Assembly (NCBI GenBank): GCA_950295325.1
Contig: OX485806.1
Coordinates: 2,420,001 to 2,484,000, forward strand
Source: Polytrichum commune
Lineage: Eukaryota; Streptophyta; Polytrichopsida; Polytrichales; Polytrichaceae
Length of the DNA: 64,000 nucleotides
Direction of reading: 5' to 3'
Made by a program: the position numbers and the translations under genes. Below are positions 33,935 to 52,879 of the stretch, one piece after another. The notes under the pieces were generated by a model. The model did not search any database. It was not told the origin of the DNA and saw only the letters and a program-made list of their open reading frames with translations. How positions within the stretch are numbered: position 1 is the first letter of the stretch; the number at the start of each line of letters is the position of its first letter.

Positions 33935-36321
33935 TTGTAAGAGTAGTTTTTTATATTCTCAAGACACGCATATTGCAAAACACATTATTTTGAAAGGGAT
34001 TCTAAAAGAATATAATGGAAACCCTAAAACATTTATAGTTATACACACTTTGAGAAGTAATATGGTCAACTAATGATTTTAGATGTTTATTTCTCACAAA
34101 TAACGTAGTGGGTACTGTAGTTAGTTTTTTGGTTGCAAACAAAACCCAGGGAAACACTCAGGGAAGACTTAAAAGGTGACTTGTATATCATCTAGGTGTC
34201 TTAGATAAGTTTTATTAGGGAAAACACAAGGTTATATCTCTTCGTTTTGGGTTATGACTGGCGATTGATTTACGGGTAAGGGATAAAAACTCTGAAAAAC
34301 CACTCCATGTCAGTACATGCAAATGTGACAGTCTCACACCTCACTCTAATTTCCCAGGCAATTGTTTGGCAGTGAGTTCATTTTAATTTGGACCACGTGC
34401 GGTGCACAAGCATAGGCGCAACCTTCGTCAATAGCCTTTCACAAGTTATCCATTCAGTCTGATTACCAAAGCCAAGGGCACTTTGATATATTCAATAGTC
34501 TCTTGTTAGTTAACTTCCTTTTTAGTGTAACTTGAAAAGTCTGTGCGGTCTTCATTTACCAAGTTATGGTCTTAAATTATGAGATTACATGATTTTGGAT
34601 ACATACCAGTACATCACAAGGCCTCAAGGTAGGTCCGCATACATTCTGACAATTTCTCTGTTCAGCCACGTTGCCATAGGAATCACTCTTGTCAATGGTT
34701 AGAATCATATACAGCAAAGGTTCTTTCCTGGTTAAAGGCGATTGACTGTGTAATTCCCCGGGAATGAGTAAACTTGTCAAGACTATGGTCAGTGCACTCA
34801 ATTTGTATGAACATAGACAATTAAACTCATCTCCTCTCAAGAGCACTCTCATAACAATGATGGATAAGTGATGATGAATATCAGAATTTCCCCATGGATC
34901 CTCCTAATTCCGCAATCTTTCAATTATCCCTCATTAAGACATAGAATCATGCTTGGGGTTTCCCACTCAATCCACACATAGAGAAAGATATATCATTGCA
35001 TTCATTCACTTATGAATTCACAATTCCACACAACTACAAGAGAATTGGATAATATGAGGAACTCTAACCTCTTCAGTCTATAGACTTAAAATAATTATAT
35101 GCATAATTTCACATTATGCAATTACAGTTGCTCAATCAAAATTTATTTCCCTTCCTTCTCTCAGGGAATTTACATCCTTAAAAGCAGCAATGCTCTTTAA
35201 TCATAAGCATCAACTTACCACATAATAGATCATTACTCAAATGCATGCTTAAAACATACACCAATTTTCAACTACACACCCAAAGATTTCATACCATAAT
35301 GGAGGACATTCACACTCTTCTCTCAGAACTGAAAGTAACATAAACTTGACATTTCATAAGCATCAATCAGACTATAGACTCGCTAACACAGAGACTATAG
35401 ACTGTGAGAAATTCGACTTCATCTCAACTGCAGTCATCCAATTTCTTCTTCAAAGTTATATGGCATTACAATTTCACTCACACAGGAATCACACAAAGCA
35501 TGTAATGAAGAGTTCTTCCAATACAATCACCCTGGAATTGCTCACTTTACTCTCAAGTCTATCAAATTTACCAAGACATATATCAATCACCAAAAGTTTG
35601 CTTCACAATACTAGGGTTTTTACTTGTGGGCTATCCCAGCCTCCTCCTTCCTTTCTTGACCAGCCTTTTATATGGGCCAGCCTCAGGGCTGTGACTTCTC
35701 CTATCAGACCATAGTCTTTCCAAATCACCATTCTTCAAATCTCCTAGACTATGGCCCTCTCCTAACACACCCTAACATAATACTAGTTATATTTTACCCC
35801 TATTTACACTTATTTTTCCTTAGGCTTCAAAAAAGTCCAAAAATTAGTTCCACAGGTACACAACTCAAGCGTATATGGAATTTGTCTACAAGAAAAAATG
35901 GACTTTGCATACAGAAACATTTTTCTTGCCAATTATATAAAATATCTGCATTGAAAGAAATGCTCATACACAATTTCTTCTTCTTCTTCTTCTGGCACAA
36001 ATTGAAAAAATCAATTGCAAAGGTAACCCAAAATACAACCAACCCATACACACTTTCATTATGTCCAATTCATGCATGAGTCTAGATGTACTCAAATCTA
36101 ATTACAAATACCATGTTTTTATCTCAATTAACTAATTTGATGAAACAAATTTTAACCATTTTAGGTTGGTGACATTAGCCTATACAAGTTTAATGATGAC
36201 CCTATTCATGGTTTCTTGACTGTTGAGTGTTATAGGTGATATGATTTGAAACATTAACCTTCCAAGTCAAAGAATCTCCGACATCAACCCATCCTATTGG
36301 TCAAGAGTAAAATTTTGACTC
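33935..36321. other. intergenic DNA, no gene seen
   Basis: No domain, RNA or transposon end was recognised. Frames at 35346-35714 and 35672-36079 have no family resemblance and include low-complexity tracts, for example (TTC)n near 35970-35990. Confidence 0.45.
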
Positions 36322-36561
36322 AAGGAGTTTACACTAGGGTTTGGATCCAAAGTATGAAAATATGAAGTGGCACTAATGTGGACCCATTTCCCATCATATC
36401 TTGTGAGTCCATCTCAAGCAAATTACCACTCCACCCAATTTGAGTTTTCAAACTTGAATGCTTGGGGTCCAATCTTGCACTTGACAATAAAATTCATGAA
36501 GGGATGTTTTGGACGACAAGTTTCTTGGACTTCGAACCCTCGTGATGTAAACAAACCCTCA
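36322..36561. mobile_element. possible small MITE, TTTACA-type ends
   Basis: GGAGTTTACACTAGGGTTTG on the left faces the complement of the right end, GGGTTTGTTTACATCACGAG, then GGATCCAAAG-type and GGACTTCGAA-type pieces. About 240 bp and non-coding. The TTTACAC core resembles the elements near 13.85, 17.04 and 28.55 kb. TSD not found. Confidence 0.4.
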
Positions 36562-37590
36562 AAACATAGTATTCACCTTTCTATGAAACCTAGACATGAT
36601 TTCCTCGTCAAGTGTCATTGGTTTTGCTCATGAAAATGAAGTTATGGCAATCTTATCCTTTGTAAAATATAGAACAAGTTGACTCAAGTAACTTAAAGAA
36701 GTCAATTGAAGAGATATAGGCTTTAATCTCCATTTTTTTGGGTGAAATCACGAAGTGACGGGAGGCCTCGAATATTTACGCACCAAATAGGAACATTGTA
36801 TGTAACACTTTACTTTCAACTCCCAATTGACTAAATGTTGGTCACTCAGTGTTGTGAGAATCCTTCTAACTTACCGTACTTGCCACATTGTTCTTTCCTT
36901 CGTTTTATACATCAGAGAGAGAGAAACTCCGGTCTACAAGGGGCCGGCGTGAATAAAGTGTCCGTTTTTTATACATCATTCTTTTCTCGAGCATTTTCAC
37001 TCAAGATTTTGTCACAGAGAGACCTATCTTCTCACCTAAACACGTGATACTATATGGTCTTAATTTTTTTATGTTCTATTGTAGCTTATTACACATGTGC
37101 ATATGAATTGATGTCATGAGCCAGCCTACACACATCCATGCCCACCATGTTGCCCTCCCATCATGCATAGTGGCAACAATTTCTCCCTTGGAATGGTGAG
37201 CAACATTGGGATGATGCACTCACCATTGCCACCATTCCTCATGCTCCAATGTATATTATAGCGTTATCGTTTAAGAATGTCTCATATTTCTTTTTTTAGA
37301 GAATTAGGACAGTGACAAGATTAAAGGTAATATAATATATGTCATTCTTTACCACCTTGTGCAATTGACGATTTTCAATCCAATGCAGTTAAAATACAAA
37401 TATTGAATAATTGGTCCCATCCAATGAAGTTAATTTTTTTGGGAAATTTTAAAACTATCGCATAGAAAATATACATATTAATTCAATATTAAGGTAAATA
37501 ATAATTTGATAGTTTGATGCCGTAGTGAGTCTTACACCATTTTTTAGCAGTGACCATAATTAAATAAGCTTCACCCCTGTATAGATGTTT
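36562..37590. other. intergenic DNA, no gene seen
   Basis: Nothing recognised. The left edge of the Gypsy remnant is uncertain and may extend into the last part of this stretch. Confidence 0.4.
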
Positions 37591-37599
37591 TTTTCCTGA

Positions 37600-38260
37600 C
37601 ACTTTCATTGTGGCATGTAAAAATTGTTCATCTCTTGAATGTTCCTCACCGGATATTTGCAAAAGTAAACCCACTTAAATTGGGAGAATAGTTTCTTGAC
37701 GGTAAACCAATTGGGAAGGGTAAATTGTAGTAGTGACTTTGTAAGATATTACCATAGCGCATCTAGTAACTTATTGTCCCAATCACTCATAGATCCATGG
37801 ATAGTAGAAGTATTTTGTTATCACAATATCCCATTAGTCTTTCCAAATTGACCATTAGCTTGTGGATGACATGAGGAAATAAAACGGTGTCTGATTTTAT
37901 ACATTGTAGTCATTTCTTTAATTACATTGTCAACAAAATGTGTCCCTCAAGCATGATTGACATATTACTTTCCACTTCTAGAAAACACATTTTGAGGAAT
38001 TTAGCTACGACATGTTTATCATCATTCATGATAGCTTTAGCCTCAACCCATTTAGTGACATAATCGGTGGCCACAAATACAATATTTGTTGATATTTCCA
38101 TTACAATTAGGGGGATTTGTTGGACTACCAAAGTCAACACCCCATTTCTCAAAAGGTGCAATAGTCAATAGAGGAGTAAGTAGCATTGTAGACAAATTAT
38201 TTGGGTTTCCTACCCTCATGTACATCACATTATCGCACACACACACTTACTTTAAAGATT
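37600..38260 (-). pseudogene. Ty3/Gypsy integrase remnant
   Basis: Reading the minus strand from about 38220 downward, successive broken frames give the integrase core of a plant Ty3/Gypsy element: TIAPFEKWGVDF, then FVATDYVTKWVEAKA with DDKHVVAKFL, then GTHFVDNVI, HPQANGQFGKTN and finally SMSDWDNKLLDALW. The frame changes at least twice, near 38150 and 37970, and stops interrupt it near 37825. ATDYVTKW-EAKA and HPQANGQ are strongly characteristic of this integrase. Reverse transcriptase, protease and long terminal repeats were not found. This is an old, dead fragment. Confidence 0.85.
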
Positions 38261-38699
38261 GTACCATGGTTCACCAAGAATTTTGACAATGGGAGTAAAA
38301 ATATGTGAAGATTCTTGCAATTAGGTCAACATAGAGAGTTGTGAGGCCAAACCGCCCACCCTTAAGCGTCCTAGTCCGGGTGAGGGAATGGGTATCACAT
38401 TCATGTTTCCATACTTCATTTTTACCAAATTCGTGAGACTACATTACACTTCCCATCAATCATTGCACACCAATCCATTCCACGATAATATTACAAGCGT
38501 TGACAAACGCTCTTCTATATTATCCCAATCATAACATTCTCTATTGCTACCCAATATCACTCACACCCTACATTTGATCGTTAATCCTACCATCCACTCC
38601 TTCTTGTTCTCCTAGCTTCCTAATGACTACTTAGGCAACCTAATATTGAGTTACCGTCTAATTGACTATATAGTCCTTAGTCTAATGTGGCCGCGACTC
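38261..38699. other. intergenic DNA between Gypsy remnant and minisatellite
   Basis: No gene seen. The segment near 38350-38395 ('cacccttaagcgtcctagtc') has a diverged copy near 39655-39700 ('cacccttatgcgtcgtaatc'). Confidence 0.4.
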
Positions 38700-39020
38700 C
38701 CTCCTTTATATCACGGCAGAACCTCCCATCCAGCTTATACTCAACCCCCTTGAACTGCCCAGCAGAATCTCCTATCCAGTGTATACTCAGCCCCTTAGAC
38801 TGCCAGCAGAACCTCATATCCATCTTATACTCAGTCCTTAAACTGCCTAGCATAACCTCTTGTCCAGTGTATACTTTGCCCCTTAGACTGCCTAGCAAAA
38901 CCTCCTATCCAGCTTATACTCAGTCCTTAGACTGTCTAGCTGAACCTCCTGTCCAGTGTATACTCTGCCCCTTAGACTGCCCAGCAGAACCTCATATCCA
39001 GCTGATACTCTGCCCCTTAA
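38700..39020 (+). repeat. minisatellite, ~45-bp unit, about seven copies
   Basis: The unit is built of AGCAGAACCTCCTATCCAG, then (C/G)TTATACTCAG or TGTATACTCTG, then CCCCTTAGACTGCC. Starts fall near 38711, 38759, 38804, 38849, 38892, 38937 and 38982, a spacing of 43-48 bp. Alternate units differ consistently (ATCCAGCTTATACTCAGTCC versus GTCCAGTGTATACTCTGCCC), so the array grew as ~90-bp dimers. The length is a multiple of three in most units, which keeps frames open on both strands; these frames are not genes. Confidence 0.85.
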
Positions 39021-41080
39021 TTTCCCAAAGTTCCCTAACTAATTCTCTTACCTATTTCTAATAAGTCCACTAAATCCCCTACTAATTGCCCTACTTAATC
39101 CCACTAATTCCACTATATTCCCTACCTAATTACCACACATTTCCCTAGCTCTAAGAGCTCAAAGATCATAGAGGGGAGGGAGAGAGAGAGAGAGAGGAAG
39201 AAGAGAGAGTGAAGAGAGAAGAGGAGGAGGGGGAGAGGGCACCCAAGACCACAAACCCCTTTTTCATTCTCCTACTTAGTAGGACCTTATCCTATCCACT
39301 AAACCTTCACCCTTTAAACCAACAAGAGTATGTTCTAATTCAAACATTTAAATCCAAGGACCTTCCTCTTGCTTCATCAACCACTACTCACTTTATCACA
39401 ACACTCCCTAATATCACTAAGCTTCTACTTAACCACACAAAATAGGCTTAAGGCCTAAAACATAAACCACACCAAGCCTCACTCTTTTTATACTTTTGAT
39501 TGTTTCAATAACACTCCAAATGCAATTCTAAATAAATTCTAAACATAAAACAAATATGAGCACTCATTTTGGGCTCATAAGAGTTTAGGAGCAAGAGGCA
39601 ACACACTCAATAATCAACATAATTGGGCTCTCTCTCTCTCTCAGCCACAAACCCCCACCCTTATGCGTCGTAATCCGGATGGGAGCCCATGGCTGACACT
39701 CACTCACCACTATTCACTGGTCCTCTGGTAGTTGTGCAATTGTTCCTTGTGTCACACAACCTAATAACTTTCATTCATAACACTTGGTACAAGCATTAAA
39801 AAATGTTGTTCCTAATCCCAAAGCCCCTCCAACCTAATTACCTAATTGGTCAGGCTCACCCAACTTAACCTAAAAATGCAATTAATCCAGAAGTGCTAAG
39901 TGTTATAGCCACAATCCTTCACTCCTCTAGGAGTCCAATCACCCAATCATCTCTAAAAATCCTACTTAACCTAATCTAATCTTCTAGTTGATACCACCAG
40001 CCTATGCGCCATCCCAATCAGTTCGGTAAACACCCGGGCCCCAAGTCTCAGTCAACTCTGGCTACCCACAAATTTGCGTTGTTCGGGATGGCGGTCAACC
40101 CGTCATCGCCCGTCATTTTGGCCCTTGGCCAGAAGGCTGCTCCAGCAGCTCCCGTGCAGATCTGCAGAGAGCACCGAATCACTCTGTTTCTCCGCCCTTG
40201 CTAAGTCCTGCCCAACTTCCTTAGGTGCAAACTGCCGCTCACCTCCCCACTATGTCCACACGCCATGACCACATTCTGTTTTTTTCCTCCCCAATGTTGG
40301 ACCCTGTTACCTTATGTGGGTCACATTCCACCCTCAATGTCCTGGACTCCGCATTTTTGAGTCAGTTTGTGAATCTGCACATCCAAGGTTGAATCTAGCT
40401 CTCGTTTTGTAATTTAGGTAAATCGGTGACCGTGTGTGTATCCCTGGATTGGTACTTGGCAGCTTTGGCCTTTCAATCGCAGCTGACCATCTCGAATTCC
40501 TCCTCCGGCACTCTTCAATTTCCAACCCTTACCCGAATCCTCCTCCTGGTTCGGTGTTTTTCCCAGCCTCTCACCTGGAATCATGCACACCAGCGCCTTT
40601 GCCTTCGCCTAATCCTTTGTTCTTCGAGCCAGGCCATTCCCGTTGCCCTCCGCCGAACCATACCGAGAGAGAGTCTCTGCTTCCCCTTGCTGCCTTCCTC
40701 ATTCGAGGCCCCTGGACCTTCCCCGGATTCCCAGCTGGGGTAGAGGTTTGACCCCTTGCAAGGCTAGGCCCTTAAATGGATAGTAAGGATACCAAGTCCG
40801 ACTCTTAAACCCCCCCTGTGGTCCATTGCCCACTGCTGTATTTCACCCTAGTTAATTTCATATTCAATAAACCCAAAAGTCCAAACCCCTATCAACTTGA
40901 AATCCTTACTTAATTCTATCTTAATCCTATCATAATGTCATAACATCAACAACACTCTTTTTTCACTTTTAATTATTTGAAGACAATACCCAAGGCTAAT
41001 TTAATCAGCGTGTAGCACCTAAAACACATGTGAGTCCACTATTTAGGCTCATACACTCTCTCTCTCTCTCTCTCCCTCCT
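39021..41080. other. repeat-rich region with a GC-richer core, no gene identified
   Basis: GA and CT runs lie at about 39179-39195, 39628-39642 and 41055-41073. The stretch before the second CT run (about 39480-39627) resembles the stretch before the third (about 40930-41054), suggesting a repeated segment. About 40010-40760 is richer in GC than its surroundings and holds overlapping frames in several phases without recognisable domains, so it is more probably part of a repeat than a gene. Confidence 0.4.
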
Positions 41081-41239
41081 TTAAACTATATAAATAATAA
41101 AATGTGATTAAAACCTCCTACAAAGCTTGGAATACTTAGTAGGATCTACACCAAAGTCAGAACATTACACTATAATAAACCATGAGCTAAGTAACCATGG
41201 TCAAGGAAATTACCACGCTCCACGTTTTAGGGTTTCAGT

Positions 41240-42280
41240 GACCTAAAGCAACCACTATACCTTACTAAACCAATACTTAAACCCTAGACTCTTCCATGTG
41301 AAGACTCTATTACATGCTTGGAGGAGGAAACACGTGGCTTGGATTGTTCAAGAAGGCTAAGTAGATCCGTGACAAGTGTGGAAGTGCACGGTGTTTGGTG
41401 TACAAAAGGTTGTTACTATTCGAGAAAGTTACACAATATGACAAAAGAGCAAGTTTGTATACTCATTATTTTGTATTGAGTATAAGTGTTTGCAAACATT
41501 CAATGGACTTGATAGGTGAGGTAAATGTGTGACATGAATAGCAAGTGAGCTTAGTTGAAGACACGTGACACACGCCTTTCTAACACACAAATGTATGTTT
41601 GGGTTGGCACGGGTCCAAGTGAGGTTAGCTCTTCACATTTTCAACACCAACAATAGTGCATTACTCATGTGGGATGCTCTTTCACTCTTGAAATATTACA
41701 CTTGTGAAAGTTATTATGTTACTTTGAATTAGTATTTGAGGTATACACAAATTCCAGAAAGTAGTTGAGACATTGAGAATACCTCCAAATGAGGTATGTA
41801 AGTTTACATATCACATCTTTGCTTTAAAAACTCGGTCGTAACAATAATCATCGAGCACAATGCAATCATATATTAGACTTTATTTTGAACTCAACTGCCA
41901 CATGTGATGGATATTTGTTACCATGACATATATCATAACATTTTGGTAATTTATGCCTTTATGACAACCCATGTTATTAAACTTTGATTCGAAAGCAAAG
42001 AAACATGGCGGAGTATCTAACTACTTTGATAAGCATACATATTCATAGTTGAAAGTTCAATCAACTTACTATGTTGTAAAACATAACACTAAATCCATAG
42101 TTACAATATTGGATGCTATGTTTAGGGAGGCAATAGACTTGTGATAAAAGAGAATCCCACTAACCCACCCTTGCTTCATTTTAATGAAGAATAGAAAGGA
42201 AAAGGCCTCTAAAAGAGGAAGCTTTGATTTTGAAAAGCTTTGAAAAATGTCAACTCTATCTCTCTCTCTCTCTCTCTCTC
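41240..42280 (-). repeat. ~1.1-kb dispersed repeat, inverted relative to 29-31 kb, diverged copy
   Basis: Seen in reverse complement, it ends in a CT run at about 42255-42280 next to AAGCTTTGAAAAATGTCAAC, matching the GA run and 'gttgacttttcaaaac' start of the copies at 29-31 kb. Further matches are near 41600 ('gggttggcacgggtcc') and 41640 ('cacattttcaacacc'). Divergence is high. Confidence 0.5.
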
Positions 42281-43380
42281 ATCATTTAATAAAAGACTCT
42301 TAATATACCTAGCAATTGCTTTTTTTGAATAAGGATTCATGATAAAAAAGATTGTAAATCTACACACGTGGAAGGATATCACACTTACCATGGAACAAAT
42401 GTACCATGATAGTAGACGAACAAGATAACGTAACCAATGTTAATGACGTAACTCACTTCGCTAAATCATAGTCAAAGTATAGGGTTTTTTGGGAAGTTAC
42501 CATGGCTAAGGTCTCCAATATAAACCCCAAACCTTAAAAGAGCCTCCTTTTTAACCATTCAAGCAAGTGAGAGGAACTACTCACATTGTTTATACTTATT
42601 GAGACAATAGATACATGCTAAACGTGGGAGGAGTTAGGGTAACATTTGAAGAGGAGTATTTTACTTGGAGTAACCCAATCTTGGCGTAGGAACAAGTTTG
42701 AACACTCATTCATGAGTGAAGTAGTTTGAAACAATACATTGCATTTGAATTATGTTATGAGTGTGTGACATGGATGACAATTGGGTCTTGTTGCTATTTA
42801 CCGCGTGTACGCGATTGATCCTCAAATGGTTGTTGGTTGGTTGTATGGGCACATGTGAGGCATGCCCTTTACACTTTCAACATGTGCAATGATGTATTGT
42901 GATCAAGATTTTTTACACAATTTTATTGGCTAAAGTACTAGGAAGTTGTACCCTAGTAAGTACTCCATAATTGTTATGGTTTTATTACATATAACTTGTA
43001 GTGAAGGAGAGTGGTGGTTGATTGAACTTCCAAGGTATGAGACATTCATACTCAAACTCTTATCGTTGGTTATTTGAAAATAGAAACCCTATGTAATGTA
43101 CATATTCTTGCAATGCAAATCTCTCCAATGCACAATATGTTTATATATCAACTTGCAGATACTTAGTCATATTTGCAAACAAATATACTTCATTGTGCAA
43201 GGATTTAGTTGCTACAAGTTAAATTGATGAGATAGAAATTGAAAGAATCTATGAAAATTTCCCACCCACCCACCTTGCATTGCAATGAGGTCGAATTTGA
43301 GGAGTTTGGCCTTTGCAAAGAGGAAGTTTGAGCTTTGAGAAAAGTTTTGAAAAGTCAACTCTCTCCCTCCCTCCTTGGAC
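42281..43380 (-). repeat. ~1.1-kb dispersed repeat, inverted relative to 29-31 kb, closer copy
   Basis: Complementary matches to the 29-31 kb units run in order. They include GAGGAGTATTTTACTTGGAG, TAACCCAATCTTGGC, GAACACTCAT, GGTTGTTGGTTGG, GTGAGGCATGCCCTT, GATGTATTGTGATC, CCCACCCACCCACCTTG and TTTTGAAAAGTCAACTCTC. Two tandem copies in one orientation at 29-31 kb thus face two tandem copies in the other orientation here. Confidence 0.65.
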
Positions 43381-43479
43381 ATATTCCATTGTGCCTACAA
43401 TAATCTCAACAAGTTTAGTGTGTTGAGGCGAGTTTTGGCATCTCAATGATCATCGCATTTCTTTCTTCAAATTTTGACA

Positions 43480-43835
43480 CCTCAATCTCTACCAATTTTA
43501 TTTGAGGCAACGGTGAGTGAAAGAGGCAATCAATCCCTGTTGAGATAACGATAGTCCTTAGTATGGCAATTAACCTCGCTGCCTTCTGAATATGAGAATC
43601 GCAAGCCGCTATCACCTGCCAACACCCAAAATAACACTGTCAGCAACTCCCCCCCCTTCTCTACCAAATTTCTTGGAGGTAATGGTAAGTGAAGAGATAA
43701 TCAACCCCTATTAAGATAACGACAATCATTAGTCTGGTCGTCACCCTTGATGCATTTTGAATACTAGATCCGCAAGCCGCTGCCACTTGGCAACACTCAA
43801 AATAACAATGTAGGTAAAGTCCCCCCACCCACCAA
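43480..43835. repeat. tandem duplication, ~175-bp unit
   Basis: Two adjacent units starting near 43483 and 43658 share CTCTACCAA, GGTGAGTGAA-type and GATAACGA pieces, CGCAAGCCGCT, CAACAC.CAAAATAACA and a C-rich end (cccccc). The second unit lies 66 bp from the left end of the MITE at 43901. Confidence 0.65.
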
Positions 43836-43900
43836 CACTACGTCACCCATAATATCCATGGTGGCATTTTCACTCAATGCTCGCCTCAACACACTACTTA

Positions 43901-44401
43901 GGGCCACTTCACACACGAGACTGAGAGCCCGTGACCATTGCACTCCTAGCACTCTCATTGGTGGAAAAGGCGGAGCCAATCCAAGTTCGCTTCACACTAC
44001 GCTTGAGGGACCAACGGAGTATATGAATGCAAGATGGATGTTAAGTCTACATGGATTCCTACATGGCATCAAATGGATCATGTTTCATGGTCACTTGGAC
44101 TATTTTCAAAAAACGACCTCTTGGAGGTAGGCCTAACACAAAACCGGGAGACCATGGCGATCCGAACGCTCACAACCGTTGATTTATTCTATTTTTATCA
44201 TGTGTGAGGAACCGCATGAATAAGAATTCATTGAAATAACATTTGGTTGAGGGCCCGGTCACATATGACTTCACACTACACTTGAGGATCCGTGACCACA
44301 CCACATGATTTTGAAGGTGTGTTGGGATGGCCTTTGGACACTTTCTTTTGGGCTCTCACAATTTCATGGTCACGGCTCTTGGCTCGTGTGTGAAGTGGCC
44401 C
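43901..44401. mobile_element. PIF/Harbinger-like MITE, family 1, copy B
   Basis: 501 bp with ends GGGCCACTTCACACACGAGA and CTCGTGTGTGAAGTGGCCC. The inverted repeat continues inward as GAGCCCGTGACC versus GGTCACGGCTC, about 38 bp in all. TTA flanks both sides (43898-43900 and 44402-44404), an exact 3-bp TSD of the type made by PIF/Harbinger (Tourist) elements. It ends about 370 bp before the MYST start codon, so it may sit in or beside that promoter. No transposase. Confidence 0.92.
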
Positions 44402-44630
44402 TTATTGTTGGGGCCTCTGACTCTATTCCCAGGGTCAAACCATGTAAAATAATTTATAGTATAATTTAATGCATTTTCTCCTTCACAATGGATGAGTATA
44501 CGTAGACACGCATGAATCCCTTGCCGTCCTTCAGGGGTTAAACGAATCTACAATCTTCAGGATGTATTATTGATGGATGAATGAATGTTGCGATGAAGCC
44601 CCTGGTCATAAATACGCTGGAAACTCAGAA

Positions 44631-44769
44631 ATACGATACGGATACGATACGATATCCGTATCCCATAGCGTATGTTACTTAGGGTTTGGGGGTTTGGGGG
44701 TTTGGAGGGAGAGGGTTTGAATGGCGCGGGCGTTTGAATGTTGAATGTGGGAGTTGCAGCGATGAATCG
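44631..44769 (+). promoter_or_regulatory. MYST gene leader: GATAC repeats and AGGGTTT boxes
   Basis: A pentanucleotide cluster of GATAC / GGATAC units at about 44631-44663 ends in a short palindrome, GGATACGATACGATATCC. It is followed by CTTAGGGTTTGGGGG and further GGGTTTGG repeats at 44678-44720. AGGGTTT matches the plant telo-box class found near transcription starts of housekeeping and chromatin genes. The start site was not assigned. Confidence 0.5.
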
Positions 44770-51657
<6,888 letters not shown>

Positions 51658-52879
51658 AGAACATACGTATGTGTATTTTCTCCAGCATTCAGGGCAGAAA
51701 TAACCATCGTGTGTTGTAATTTGTTGTGCATATATCTGTTTTCTTTTGATTGTAGAAGATTGGTACCATTCAGCTATACAACAAGCTCAGGTGTGCACTG
51801 ATCAATTGTGAAGTTGATGCCTACGTGAATTGGACATTTGCATCTAGTAGGTAGTCAAAAAACAATTGTAAAAGAGTAGAACTTTCTCAGCCTGGAAGGT
51901 GTTTTAAAGATAATAGTCCTTGATTTTCTTGTCCCTGAGAACTGTGATCCTGTATTGAATTTGTACGCATGGTATAAGTCTGGCTTGGTTACCGTCTACA
52001 ATTTATGAACTTAGAATTACCAGCACCTGTCATGACGTTTTGGGGATATGCTAAATTTTGGGGAACAAAATGTCTTGATAGGTAAGATTTGTTTTGATTG
52101 ACTAAAACACGAGTCCCATGAGATGATGGAAAATAGCAAAGAATATGTATCAGTAGCTTAGTTTCAATCTTTATGCGGAACTTTCAAAGAAAAATATTAG
52201 TTGTGAAGTGTTGGATCACTTGCTTAGGTGGAGAAATAACCTTCCATGTGTAGGAAACTTGAATGACAACCTGTAGAAAGAAGAAAAATAAATGGGAAAG
52301 ACCATGACAAGTAGATGATATTTTGTATGTGAAAGTTATGAGGGTTCAAAGTTTTATCGGTAGATTACTAAAAACCTAATGTTAAGGTGGTGGGCATTCT
52401 CATAAAAAATATTTATTTATAGTGCAAGGTTTTAGAGTCACTACAAGTACACAAATCATGTGTAATTGCCATGTTTGAGAACTTTGTAAATCTATTACCG
52501 TGATAGATTTTCATATTTCTTCACTGATGCATGACAAATGCCTGAGGCCCATGCTAATAGTTAGTCTTAATTTTTGGGTCGGGTGCTGGGTATAGCACCA
52601 TCTATGTTAACCCCTAAAGGCTGATGCAACATCGTCCCAAAATTGCCTGAACAATTCAATCCAATTTAGAAGTTCATCAAAGAATCAACACCTCTTATGA
52701 TAAATATGACCATGTGGATGGAAGTTTTGTAGAGATAAATAGTTCACATGGATTTCCGATTGTCCATGTGTTCAAACTTGGAAGATTGTAATGCAAACAT
52801 GTATGTTGGTTCTGTCAGGTAGTGGTGATTGTATGGACAAAAGCATCCACTGTGGCCTTTAGGGATTGACAATTTTTTA
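51658..52879. other. MYST 3' flank and intergenic DNA
   Basis: The MYST 3' untranslated region must begin here; no unambiguous polyadenylation signal was assigned. No other gene was recognised before the MITE at 52880. Confidence 0.4.

Noticed and set aside
38677-39061. Open frames over the minisatellite
   Set aside because: Frames stay open only because the unit length is a multiple of three; no start context, domain or splice pattern.
44686-44769. Upstream extension of the MYST frame from a TTG codon
   Set aside because: No in-frame ATG exists before 44770, and the extension is translated G-rich promoter repeats. Plant genes normally start at ATG.
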